Source of the DNA: Brachypodium distachyon | Lineage: Eukaryota; Streptophyta; Magnoliopsida; Poales; Poaceae | DNA length: 64,000 nt | Assembly: GCF_000005505.3 (NCBI RefSeq) | Contig: NC_016132.3 | Location: 16,668,501-16,732,500, forward strand | Reading direction: 5' to 3' | Part shown: positions 32,603 through 48,510 of the stretch, in pieces | How positions within the stretch are numbered: position 1 is the stretch's first letter | Layout of the letters: every line of letters begins with the position of its first letter | The notes under the pieces: generated by a model | Database searches by the model: none | Told to the model about the DNA's origin: nothing | The model's input: only the letters and a program-made list of their open reading frames with translations | Program-made: the position numbers and the translations under genes

Positions 32603-34006
32603 ATGCCAGCCTCCGGCCCCGTCGCCACGCTCCTCATGTCCCTGATCCTCTCCGCCACCGTGGCCGTGGCCGGCGCCATGATGGACCCGGCGGAGCGCGA
32701 GGCGCTGCTGCGCGTCATGGAGGCCGTCTCCTCCGACCGCGACTGGCGCTCCTCCTCCTCCTCCGCCGACCCCTGCTCCTCCCCCTGGCCCGGCCTCGAG
32801 TGCAAGCCTGCAGACCCGACCACCAAAGGGCCTTCCTCTTCGTCTCCGGCGCCGGCAACTGTGCTCCTCCACGTAACGCGGCTCGACTTCGGTGTCCCGC
32901 CGAACCCGACCTGCAAGGCCACAGCCACATTCCCATCCCACGCCTTCCTCCCAAGCTCCCTCCCTCACCTCCGCTCCATCTTCTTCGTCTCCTGCTTCAA
33001 CAACCCTTCTTCCCCGACGCGCCTCACCCTCCCCCCTGCCGCCAACCTCTCCTCTTCTTCCTCCCTTCTCCAGCAGCTCGGCATCCGCTCCAACCCTTCA
33101 CTCTCCGGCACGCTCCCGCCGCAGCTCACATCACTCTCCAATCTCCAAGTTCTCACTATCTCCCAGAACTCCCTCATCCGTGGCGAGCTCCCTGAAAGCA
33201 TCGGCAAGCTCAAAAACCTCGTCCACCTCGACCTCAGCTACAACTCCCTCACGGGTTCCATCCCGAGCACCATCAGCCAGCTCCGGAATCTAGCCGGGCT
33301 CGACCTGAGCTACAACTCCTTCTCCGGCCCAATCCCGGCCACCCTGGGCAACCTCTTACAGCTCCAGAAGCTCGACCTCTGCTCCAACAACCTCACCGGC
33401 CCTCTCCCTTCCTCAATCGTAGCGCTCAAATCCCTCACCTTATTATCCCTCAGCAACAACGGGCTCAGCGGGGGGATACCGGCGGGCATCTCGGGGATGC
33501 GCGAGCTCCAGTACCTGATCATGGAGAACAACGCGATGGCGGGCCTGCCGCTGCCGCCGGAGCTGGGGAAGATGGCGCGGCTGCAGGAGCTCCGGCTCGC
33601 CAGCTCCGGGTACTCGGGTCCCATCCCCGACACGCTCGGGCTGCTGTCGGGGCTCACCACGCTCTCGCTGCAGGATAATAACCTCACCGGCAGGATCCCG
33701 CCGGGGCTGACACGGCTGAAGCGGATGTACCATTTGAATCTGAGCAAGAATGGGCTTGATGGGGAAGTGCCGTTCGACGGGAAGTTTCTGAGGCGCCTTG
33801 GACGGAACCTCGACCTCAGCGGTAACCCCGGGCTGTGCGTGGGTGACCGGGCTGTGGATGTCAAGGACGTTGGCGTCAGCGTCTGCCATGGCGGCGGCGG
33901 CGGCGAGAGCTCTGACGCCGCGGGGAGCTTGGTCTGGCCTGGGCTGCTGCTCAGGCTTGCCGCCTCCGTGTTGCTCTGCTGCTGCTGCGTCGTCTTCTTG
34001 CTCTGA
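32603..34006 (+). CDS. Leucine-rich-repeat protein without kinase (PII-2 / TMM-like), 467 aa
   Basis: The ATG at 32603 gives a signal peptide (MPASGPVATLLMSLILSATV), so I chose it over an in-frame ATG 21 codons upstream (32540), which would bury it. An N-terminal cap follows (DPAEREALLRVMEAVSSD; CSSPWPGLEC). About ten plant-type LRRs come next, for example LVHLDLSYNSLTGSIPSTIS, LAGLDLSYNSFSGPIPATLG and LTTLSLQDNNLTGRIPPGLT. A C-terminal hydrophobic tail (SLVWPGLLLRLAASVLLCCC, about residues 442-467) has no kinase after it. That suits a GPI-anchored or membrane-tethered surface LRR protein, like Piriformospora indica-insensitive protein 2. Its ligand and partner kinase are unknown. Single exon. 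Confidence 0.92.
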   Translation: MPASGPVATLLMSLILSATVAVAGAMMDPAEREALLRVMEAVSSDRDWRSSSSSADPCSSPWPGLECKPADPTTKGPSSSSPAPATVLLHVTRLDFGVPPNPTCKATATFPSHAFLPSSLPHLRSIFFVSCFNNPSSPTRLTLPPAANLSSSSSLLQQLGIRSNPSLSGTLPPQLTSLSNLQVLTISQNSLIRGELPESIGKLKNLVHLDLSYNSLTGSIPSTISQLRNLAGLDLSYNSFSGPIPATLGNLLQLQKLDLCSNNLTGPLPSSIVALKSLTLLSLSNNGLSGGIPAGISGMRELQYLIMENNAMAGLPLPPELGKMARLQELRLASSGYSGPIPDTLGLLSGLTTLSLQDNNLTGRIPPGLTRLKRMYHLNLSKNGLDGEVPFDGKFLRRLGRNLDLSGNPGLCVGDRAVDVKDVGVSVCHGGGGGESSDAAGSLVWPGLLLRLAASVLLCCCCVVFLL

Positions 34007-37000
34007 AGTTCTGCGGGATCGGGGATTGTTTGGTCTCTTTCTTGTGCGTAATTGCATTGATAGCTCTCTGTTAACCTGTATCTGTATGTAATATGTTGCC
34101 GATTTGTGCAAAGCCACGGCATTGCGGCCGGCAAGAATTCTCAAAGTCCAAACCGGTGGTGCTACTACGGCTGATATCGATCGCATTGGCACGCGCGTGG
34201 ACGCCCATTAAGCGTTTTGTCTCGTGGCCTTGTTAAGCTGGGCCCCGGCGGTCAACGAAAGCCACCAGTGACTGGATTGCTAATCATGGCGGCTTCCCGC
34301 CTTCCTTCCTACGCTCTGTCTGTGTCCGTGTGGACTGTGGTGTGGGGCCCAGCTGGCAGTAAAGCCTCGCTTCAATTTGCATCAGTTTTTTTTCAGGGTT
34401 TTCAGTCTCCGCTCTCTGTACCATGATGTGTACTCACTCTGGCTTCACGCGTGCATGCTTGCCACGGCCATTCAATCCTAGGACTAGGACGGCCCTCCGG
34501 TCGGCGTTTCAAAAGAGTCTAATATCTGAGTTTAATTTTTAAAAAGTTTTCCTTCCTAAAAAAAGTGAATTAGCACTTCTAAATTTTTAAGCAAGTATGA
34601 CCTTTTTGATGGGGTTTTCAAAACACATGAACAGAAAAAAAACGGTTTTGCTATTTCTGTGACGACCGAGAAATAACTATTTTCTTAGTCGATGATAACA
34701 ACCTTTTAATTCAAACTTTGAGATTCGTGTGTAAGATTAATGTTGATCCGATGAATACGAAAATCTTAATTGGATGGCTACGATTGTTGACTGAGAAATA
34801 ACTATTTTTCAATCGACTGAGAAATAGACACTACCAAAAAACAGGATCAAATACCATGGCATGCTGTTCTCATAAGAAGAAGAAAAAAAACAGTATTAAA
34901 ATCTCTAGTTATTTGATTACATTATCGGCAAAACAGATAAATTGTTGGCGATTATGTGCTTGAGCATAGTTGTCATAGATTTTTTTTTTCAAAATGTTGG
35001 ACTTCATGGAAAAAAATTCTTTGAAACCGAGTACGAAGTGAACCATATAAAAATTCCTAAACAAACCTAGGCCTACAAGTCTCGTTGAAAAAAGAATCTA
35101 GTCCTACAAATTTCTTTGGAGTTCCTAAAGTTTAGTGCAAAAAGGGGGTCAAACTGTAAAAAGAAAAATGCCATACAATCACCAGGGATAAAAATGCCTA
35201 GACGTACAATCATTGAAGCCTTTGTTCATCCGGAGTGAGACATGCATGATGCACGAACTGTTGATAAAAACATGAAAGGATAAGAGACTGACCAGGTTAG
35301 TGTACCAGCCTACGAGGTCTAGAGAGAAGCTATACTCCATAGGGGCATGGCGCAAATTAGACCACTGTGCGAGAGAACTGATGTGCCAAGGTAAAGAAGA
35401 AGAAAAAAATGGGGGTGTTTCACAGACTGTCCAGTGCAGCTGTCGGCTGGAATCGCCTAACAGCTGCATCGTACTAGTACCAACTTGTGTGAAGTGATGT
35501 ATTGTCAGCATTCGGAGATTTTAAATCAGATGAACAATGCTTTATTCAGACCGTTTAGGGAGTTTACCGTCCACTGGAAACGATCGGGTGAATTTGTGGG
35601 AGAAGGGTTTAAATCGACGGTGGACCTGGGAAGAATTTCTCATCCCTTGCGGCGTTCAAACTGGGCCAGCCAAGCCACCCACGGACAGCCAGTCATCTTT
35701 CACGGCTCTTCCTCCACACGGACCAAACGGTGGAGAGCGTCCCGAAATAGCGAAGCATCCAGTCGGAGCCTCGGACCGCCATGCATTGCATGGAGCTCTT
35801 TCCCTTTCGCGCTTAAGCTCGAATGCTCGATTGATCGGCGTGTGACATGACATGGCTCGTTCGGGGCCGCACGAATTCCACCGGGGCACAGTGTTTCAGA
35901 CACGATCGACTGGGGAAATCGAGTGCTGTGCGCGCTTGCGACGAGCGTGCGCGTGTGGGTTGGCCCGGCCGGCAGATGATCGAATCCCCCGTACGTGTTG
36001 GCCCTACCCTCCCTCGGCCGTGGCAGAACTTGGAGGCGAAAGACCGACGTAGTGCGGGTGCCGGGCGGTGGAGGAGCAAAGAATGAGCGGAAAGGAAATG
36101 CACGCACAGTGCCGCACTATTGCTGTTCGACTGTTCGCTCTGCCTAGCTGGGTCGCATATGGCTCCATAACTCCATTGATCACGTCTTGCCTCAGTCACG
36201 ACGCCTCATCGGGCCCGTGGAGGTGAGGGAAACGCTTTGAGTACTCAAAACGCTTTTGCCTGCCTTGTGCCTTCTGGCTCGTCGTGTGCCTGGCGTTGGA
36301 CGGAGGAGACGGCGAATGGATGGGTGGATGTCTTGTTTCGTGTGCCTTTTGATTGTTTTGATGCTCTCTGCGTCTGCGTACGTGCTGCATGTTATGTGGT
36401 GGTTTGGGGAGCTTTTGGCCCTGCCCCTGGGGCTTTTTTGGCAGGCGGATGCATGGACAGCACCTGAGACGTCAGCTCGCCTGCTACTGTTTCTGCACAC
36501 ATCCCCCCCCCCCCCCCCCCCCTCCTCCCCCGAGCAAAATAGCTGCAGTGCTGCCCCTGTGTCCCATGAACAGAGGTGTTCAAAAAACGTGGAGCCGGCA
36601 TTTCTCAGCCACAACGGCAAAGCTTTGTGAGCATCTCACAACGGCAAAGTCCTCTAAACGGTGTGAGCACAAGCAAGAGAGCGGTGGTAGCTACCACGAT
36701 TCAGAAAAGTGAGTTTTTTCCCTCACTCTATCCCTTTACGTCTATGCTATACCCTTACCCACCCCGCATGAAGTTACTCATCAACTGTTTCTCCGTCAAT
36801 GGGTACAACTTTTTCTATAAGCGACCGACAACACATGTAACATGGCGAGGGCACGACACGTAAGGCCTGGAGGTGGCTAGCGACGGGGATTGCCTCATGA
36901 GGCCCTGTTCGTTTTGTCCTAGCCCGGCCGAGATCAACCGAGATTATCAAGATTTTAGCACAAATTCCCGTTGATCCCGACTGATCCCCACCGGGGAAAC

Positions 37001-37664
37001 CACAAACGAACGAGCCCTGAGGGAATCAGAAGTCACGACGATTTACCAGAGGAAGAGAGATTAGGAGGGGCTAGGGGGCGAGCCGCAATGCGCAAGGGGT
37101 TTCGAAAATCAGGGCTCACCTAGCAGTTTCGAAAGTGGGCACACAAGTACATGGGCATGAGTTGTACATTCCAATATCCGCATGCGCTTCACCCAATGGT
37201 TATTGAAATATACCCACCAAACCTTTTTTCTAATAATAGAAAAAAAACTCGTATTTACGTGGTCACGTGTACTCATTAGTGCAAGTTTTTAGGGTACTTT
37301 GCCCAGCGACTCGGCCAACTCGGGGCGCTTTTGTCCTCGCAGCCAAGGCAGGGGGGTTACAAGGAACCAGAAAAAAAAAGTGGCGATTTTTTATTGAGGA
37401 TCACCAGAATTGACGATCTGGGCCGTGAAATCTCTGTGCAGCTTTCATGCCATCATCTTATCTGGGGTCACCAGGCCGTGAAATTTCCTGCCGTTCGCAG
37501 CCCTTTTCCACGAGTGTCCAGCCCAAGCCCAGCCCACAGTAGCTCTCTGCGCGAACGCGACATCTCCCCGGCGGCCCTAGACTCGGAAACCTGCCCTGCT
37601 CTTCTCTTCTTCTCTCCCAGCCGCGTTGCCGCGCCGCCTCTCGCTCTCTCAGTCCACCGCCGCG
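34007..37664. other. Intergenic between the LRR gene and WDR55
   Basis: No gene is supported. It includes a poly-C tract (about 36501-36522) and a MITE-like element at 36901-37017; open frames in 35.5-36.7 kb lack family features. Confidence 0.4.
36901..37017. mobile_element. Small MITE with ggccctgttcgttt ends
   Basis: The left end ggccctgttcgttttgtcct and right end cacaaacgaacgagccc are imperfect terminal inverted repeats (GTTCGTTT / AAACGAAC core). TGA borders each side (36898-36900, 37018-37020), a possible 3-bp target duplication. The superfamily is not resolved (Tourist-like possible). Confidence 0.5.
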
Positions 37665-40600
37665 ATGGAGGCTCCGCACGAGGACACGCCCTTCGACCTC
37701 GCCTTCCACCCCACCTCACCCCTCGTCGCCACCTCCCTCATCACCGGCGAGCTCCACCTGTACGCACCGCCACAACCGTTACCAGCAAAGCTCCGATGAA
37801 TTTCTCGCTTCCCCTCCCGACGATGCAACGATTCTAAATTTTCGCTGCTCTGTGCAGGTTCCGGTATGCTGAGGGGTTGCAGCCAGAGAGGTACTCACTA
37901 TCGCCCCTTCTTCTGCTCGTGGTTATCTGATTTTGTATGTTGCTTATTACTGCGGTTTCATTGCTTTCGGCATAGTGTTCCTAGGGTTTAGGTTCAGTTG
38001 CCAATCAATTTCAGGCTGTTGCTTCATTGGCGTTTAGAACTTTAGAGCTTCCAGTTGCTGTATGTTAGTTGCATCATGTTCTAAAGTTCACGTTGCTGAC
38101 CGAAAATAGTTTATGTTAGGGTTTAATAATTCTTTTTAAACATCTGTTTGTAGAATTAAGTTCATCTGTATTATTTTTGCATGTCGTATGGGCAGCTTCA
38201 TTTTTTATTTGTTATGTCAGGAGGCATTCGATTTTGGGTTGAATGGGTCTATGTGAATTCAAATTTCAAGTGGCCCACTGACTCTGTAATCAATGATGTA
38301 TATAACTCTCATATGGAATTGTTTTTCTTTGTTCGAATTTCGAGCTGTCATTGTGGTTATGCACTTACATTATCGCAATTCATAAGTAGTTGTCATATAT
38401 TAGAGATTGATGGGTCATATATTTTCTTTCTAATTTCCAAGGTTGTTTGCGGTAAAAACGCACGAGGAGTCATGTAGGGCTGTTCGCTTCGTGGACTCGG
38501 GAACTGGTAATTACTCCCTTCTGTATTCCCAATACCTCCCAGCTTGCCTACTCATCCGCACTTTTTTTTATGACTGATTCTTCATCAGCTCTGTTTATTT
38601 GTTTAAGCTGGCACTGTAAAATTAGCATCTTTATGGAAGTGACATCCCAGAACTAACTGGGAGGTGAAGACACCCCAGATTCTAACCAGGTCATGTGGAT
38701 CTTCTTGATGTTTTGACTTGTTTCAGTGCTTTTGACGGGATCAGCTGATAAATCAATTGTTGCTTCCGATGTAGAAACAGGCAAATCCATTGCCCGTTTG
38801 GAGGATGCACATGCGTGAGTTTTGTCAGTTTGCAGTGCTGTTATTGATTTTGCTCGTGGAATTAAATATTAAGGCGCCCCTTCTTTTTGTTTCCTTTATA
38901 TTGATATTTTCAGTGAGGGCGTAAACCGCCTTGTCTGCCTTACTGAAACTACAGTGGCTTCAGGTGACGATGATGGTTGCATTAAGGTATTAAAACTGTA
39001 CCGTTCCAACCTGTATAGGTTTCAGTGTTGGTCAGTTTAACCATTGATTCCTGAGCAGTTAGGGAAGCATACATATGTTTTGGACTGACACATGGACACT
39101 TTCAAAGCTGACACTTGATATTTTGTTCCTTCTCTCCATTAATCTCTTCAATAAATATCAGACATGAATCTCTTCAATAAAATCATTTTGCGGTAAAACA
39201 TTTTTGTAATTTTAGGTGTGGGATACTCGGAAACGAACAATCTGCAACTCTTTTGAGTGCCATGAAGATTACATATCAGACATGATCTATGTCTCTGACT
39301 CAAATCAAATATTGGCAACAAGGTACTCAATTTCCATTCCTGCAAGCTTGAGTGCTGCATGAGTCTCATATACTTTAGCGTTATTTTCATAGGAGCAGGT
39401 GGCCTATTGTATACACGCACAGATTTAGTGTTTCAATCATAACGGGTTCTACCAATCTCTCTTGGTCATAGTCCATTATATATCATCATGGAGTGGCTTC
39501 AATGATTTTCCTTTTTGGTTTACTTCATTCAGATGGAGAAATAACTCTGTTATTCAGTACATGATGTTATATTTATGATACTGATGTTATGTGAATCCTT
39601 GAAGCTATTTTTTAGGCAGTTCACTTTTACCTGTTCAAAGTTTTGATTAACTTTTTTGCCTTGATATTATTGTTACTAAAGCTTAATTTGGTCTTGTTAT
39701 TTGCAGTGGTGATGGGACTTTATCTGTAAACAGTCTTCGTAGCAACAAAGTGAGTTGTCTTTCTAGGGTGGTTTTAACTTTTAAGAACTATATCATCATA
39801 AGTTCACCTTCGGCTTCAACCATAACAACAGTCCTGCCTATTTCACTAATAGGTAAAGTCACAATCTGAATTTTCAGAAGATGAATTGCTATCTTTGGTG
39901 GTAATGAAGGTAATAGCTTCTTTTTAATAATTTTGCTGACAGACACCCTTCATCTCTGCTGTAACTTTGATACTTTATGATTACTGAACAATAGCTTATT
40001 TTTGTGATTCTCAGAATGGCCAGAAAGTTGTTTGTGGGACTCCAAGTGGAGCTCTATTGTTGTATTCATGGGGACATTTTAAGGACTGCAGGTAAATGTG
40101 TTTTCAGGATTGCACTAGCAGCAGAAATAAAATGCACCCTTTGATTTATTTTCGTTGCATGCTATTTTGGTCCAGAAAGTTGTTTGTGGGAGTCCAAGTG
40201 CTACTTTGATTTGTTTTCGTCGATGATATTCCTCCCTAGAAAGGAAACTAAGAAAACACACCTGATTTTCTCTAGTTCTCTGTTTGCCTTCAAATGCTAG
40301 CCGGCCTGCTTTACTTCTGAATAGTAGCTACATATGCCCTTCACTACTCTTTACATCAGTAAACATTATGTTTGTGAATGCTGAGGTTCTTATTCTATCC
40401 TGGTCAAACAATAAGAGCTTTAGCCATATAATTATGATAAATATGAGGGTTTGTTAAGTTATTGCCACACATGTACTCCCTCCGATCCATAAAAAGTGTC
40501 GCTCGGTGACACTTTTTATGGATCGGAGGGAGTAGTTAATTCCAAGTCGTTATTTACTATGAAGGATCATCTCAATTTTATTATTTATTGATAAAGCCAG

Positions 40601-41224
40601 AGAAGAATTTGATATGTAATATGCAGACTGATGCTAGAATGTAACAGCTCAACAAGTTTGCCTCTGCCAATTTCTGTGATGGTAGATCATGTAAGTCTGC
40701 AAGTGATTTTTCAGTTGTATGCTGACATACTCTTTTGTTGCTAGTGACCGCTTTCTGGGGCACACACAGGCTGTTGATACGATGTTGAAGGTTAGAAGGC
40801 CTACACTTTTTATTGCTGCCTTTTTCTTTATGCAATCATCATTGTTAAGATGAGTGTATTTTGTGTTTTAGCTGGATGAAGAAACTCTGATATCTGGTTC
40901 ATCAGATGGTGTGATCAGGTTTGAACTTTCCCTTGGTGACTTTCATGATCTGATTCTGGTTCCTGAGCAGTAATCTTATTTGTTTGATCATGTCTTCCAT
41001 ATTTTCTCGCATGCAGATTAGTGGGTATCTTACCTAATAAGATAATACAGCCACTAGCGGAGCATTCAGAATACCCAATTGAGGCCCTCGGTATGTCCAG
41101 TCCATTTCTTGGTAAAGGAACTGCAAGAAATATCATGTTTCAAGTTATTATCTTTGTTCTGCAGCTTTCTCAAACGATAGGAAGTATCTAGGCAGCATTT
41201 CACATGACAAAATACTGAAGGTGA

Positions 41225-41256
<32 letters not shown>

Positions 41257-41606
41257 TTGTGATCTAATCAGCCGTCCTGATTTATTCAGCTCTGGGACAT
41301 GGAAGAACTCTTGAGTGGTCCGCAGTTGCATGACAACGAATTGGCCGAAGCCAACGTTGCCGATCATCACGACGAAGTGGCTGCAGCGAACGGTGACGGC
41401 AGCGATGATGATGAGATGGATGTGGACGTTGAGCCAAGCGCTTCAAATGGTAACACGGAGTCTGCCTTGCATTACACCATGCAGCCGCTAATCACCATAG
41501 CAGTAGTGTCTTACTCTTCTTTGTTTGTTTAGGATCAAGGAGTAAGAAGAAAGGCAAGGGCAAGAGTTCAAACGGACTCGCACCAGACTTCTTTGCAGAT
41601 TTGTAG
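37665..41606 (+). CDS. WDR55: WDR55 homolog, WD40-repeat protein, 364 aa, 15 exons
   Basis: Exons are 37665-37759, 37858-37890, 38442-38506, 38727-38814, 38914-38986, 39216-39322, 39707-39749, 39853-39909, 40015-40091, 40745-40790, 40872-40918, 41017-41090, 41165-41220, 41290-41449 and 41533-41606. They sum to 1095 nt with consistent phases. WD motifs include TPFDLAFHPTSPLVATSLIT, VLLTGSADKSIVASDVETGK, CIKVWDTRKRTICNSFECHE, ISGSSDGVIRLVGILPNKII and KYLGSISHDKILKLWDMEEL, forming one seven-bladed propeller. The C-terminus is acidic then Lys-rich (DGSDDDEMDVDVE; SRSKKKGKGKSS), as in nucleolar proteins. WDR55 functions in rRNA processing and, in Arabidopsis, in DDB1-linked reproductive development. 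Confidence 0.95.
40476..40532. mobile_element. 57-bp Stowaway MITE in WDR55 intron 9
   Basis: ctccctccgatccataaaaa and gtgtcgctcggtgacac, then the exact reverse complement, form a near-perfect hairpin with TA on both sides. Confidence 0.92.
41225..41252. repeat. (CT)n microsatellite in WDR55 intron 13
   Basis: About 13 uninterrupted TC repeats immediately after the donor GTGATC. It forms the polypyrimidine part of a 69-nt intron. Confidence 0.92.
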
Positions 41607-41972
41607 CTCGCATGCCGAAACCCAGGAAGCTCACAGGGGGCAAATTATCATTCAATCCTTGTGTACGTAATTACTACAGAGCAGTTTTGACCGCCACTGA
41701 AGTGTTGATGGTCTCCATTCAAGTGCGAGGTTGTTCGTGGTTGATGTTTCCATTAGGGATGTAGGAGTATTAGTTTTTCTTCCTCTTCTGAATGGTGGTG
41801 TATGAGTGTTAAGTTAAAAGACGCATGTACAATGGCTGCAAATGACTCTTCTCGATGCCGGGAGTCTATTAAGCATATGTACCTTCCTGTTCTATTTTCG
41901 CAACAAACTATGCTTGATTTCTCGTTATCTATACTTTGTATCCTGCGCGTGGTGCTCTTTATGCGGTGCACC
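41607..41972 (+). other. WDR55 3' UTR
   Basis: The probable 3' UTR of the WD40 gene; no other coding signal. Confidence 0.4.
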
Positions 41973-42850
41973 ATTTTTTTTTGAGAACACAGTATAAACG
42001 CAGACGTTCACACACACGTACACTCACCCCTATAAATGCATACACGCACACTCTATTCTTATGAGCATCAGGATGACGTTGAGGAGGTTTTGGGTCAACC
42101 CGTGATTTGCCCTCCCCATACCCAAAGAAAGAAATCCTCATCCTTACCCTCCCCAAAATTTGCCCATTACCGTTTTACCCACATCCATTGGATATCATTT
42201 GGAATCTAGACCAAAGAAGATGCAAATCAAGAAAAAAAATCCCTAATCGAGCAAGCGGCGGCGGCGGCCCGAACCGACGCCATCCCGTGCCGGCGAGGAG
42301 GGAGAGGGCGGCCTCGGAGAGGAGGAGCGCACTCTCCTCCTTGCGCCTTCCCGCGCCGGGTCGCTAGGGAAAGGAGGGACGGCGGATTGGGGCGCAGTGA
42401 GGAGGAGGAGGGCGGCGACGCGAGGGTTGTAGGAGGGTGGAGGCGCCAGGCTATTGTCGAACCAGAGAAGAGGATGTGAGAATGGGAGGCAGCGGCCGAA
42501 GGAGAAGAGGAGGATCGAGAAGAAAACAGGAAGCTATGATTTGGCCTATCCATCGTACGAGGCTTAGGACCTTGGGTAATACCCATACCCTCCCCGTTAC
42601 GTATGTGGAATTTTTTTTTCCCATACCCGACCCAAACACACAGCTAAGGATAGGTAACGGTTGACGGATACCCACCGGCATCCTGATATGAGCACTTAGG
42701 AAAGACCGACGGGCAGTGCACCAATGCTTTTTGTTTGGCAAGTTAAAAAGACGATCAGATTTGAACCCGCGACGCCGGTGCCGCTCTTGGTGGAGTGCGT
42801 CCCGCGTGTTAACGGGCGAGCGCTATGTCCACACGCCGCACGGCACGGCC
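41973..42850 (-). mobile_element. SINE-like element, interrupted
   Basis: On the minus strand the head (about 42850-42750) is tRNA-like: an A-box-like block, an anticodon-arm-like CCCGTTAACACGCGGG and a B box GGGTTCAAATC. The body and a tail (...GCGTTTATACTGTGTTCTCA then poly(A)) end at 41973, seen as poly(T) on the plus strand. Without the insertion at 42068-42686 it would be roughly 260 bp, normal for a grass SINE. The head boundary is approximate. Confidence 0.55.
42068..42686. mobile_element. 619-bp hAT-like element inside the SINE
   Basis: The termini TCAGGATG...CATCCTGA are an exact 8-bp inverted repeat. A perfect 8-bp target duplication tatgagca flanks it at 42060-42067 and 42687-42694. 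No transposase frame is visible. Confidence 0.8.
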
Positions 42851-47333
<4,483 letters not shown>

Positions 47334-48329
47334 TTTTGAAGACGGCGACTTCCCAACTGCTGTGAGTCTTTTACCAAACCAGCAGCATCCTGTGAATTGC
47401 CACGTTTCAATCCAGATGTACATAAAGATCATAATCCTCCAGTAGACTCTACTCCTGGGTTATGTAGACACTACAGGCCCACGCTATTTCATTTTGATGG
47501 ATAACGACTTATTTACTAACCAGAGGTGGCAGGCAAGAGGCAACTTCCTCTGCTTGCTACTAATGGTGCTGACTTTTGTAGCCCTATATTTAGTCCTTGG
47601 ACATTTTTGCTTGGTAATGATCTATACTAGCATAATGCGTAATGCCAGCCCAAGAGTAACCTCGATTGTATTATAAAAGTTGAGCTCATGTAACTGCTGA
47701 CTCTGACCTGCACTTCATGATTGTTGATCTCAGCAATATACTTCAAGTTGGGCCATTGTTTCCCCCGAGTGGTGTCATATTTAGTTAGGCAATAGCCATC
47801 ACTTCTGGATGCGTGTCACAGTTTGGAATTCTAGGTGGTAAGGCTACAAATCTGAACACTTCAATCTAGCTAATCTATAGGTCTGAATGGTAAAATGAGT
47901 AGTCAAGTTAGAGGTCAGAAAAGGAGACTACACATTCTAGAATCTTGTGACCACATAGCGGTATGTAAGAAAAAACAAATTGTGTTCTTTTAAGAATGGA
48001 TTAAAAAAGTCAGAGCGATTTGTGAGCCGTAATAAGAGTTGATTATTATATTGGTAGTTAGATCATCACATAGCCACGAGAAGACAGAGTGAAGATTTTA
48101 GCAGAAAGGTTATCATGCACATAACAAAGCAGGGCAATGGAGTACAAAAATGTATTCTTTGCTACATCAGCTGTACAGTGTGTGTGAACATCATACTGTA
48201 GCCAGTGATATTCTCTGGAAGGGAAAGTCTTTTTACAGTATGAAAGGCTAATAAAACAAGCTAAAACTATAATGTACATCACAGTGGTTTGACATATGGA
48301 CTATGAATCAGTGGGAATGGTATATGCCA
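47334..48329. other. Convergent 3' regions of SnRK1 (+) and HSFA4-like (-)
   Basis: Probable 3' UTRs and spacer. No gene is supported. Confidence 0.4.
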
Positions 48330-48510
48330 TCAGGCTTTCTCAGCTGAAGCCAGGTGCCCCATTGGATCAACATTGCCCCGGTGATTGAACCAGTTGCAGT
48401 CTACGCCAATTTTGACATCCTCCTTGGATTCTTGTTTCTCTCTCTTACCATCTGATTGTGGAGTCTCTGTGAGAAACCGCTCCCAGAATATATCGTTTGA
48501 CAAAGCCGGT
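48330..48510 (-). pseudogene. Out-of-frame remnant of the HSFA4 activation/export tail
   Basis: Continuation of the HSF gene in the shifted frame (begins at about 48543): NDIFWERFLTETP (AHA motif), a Lys/Glu-rich linker and MGHLASAEKA-stop. It is not translated unless the shift is an error or is bypassed. Confidence 0.8.

Noticed and set aside
42750..42850. Possible intact tRNA gene (minus)
   Set aside because: A B box and anticodon-like arm are present but the acceptor stem and D arm do not fold; better explained as a SINE head.
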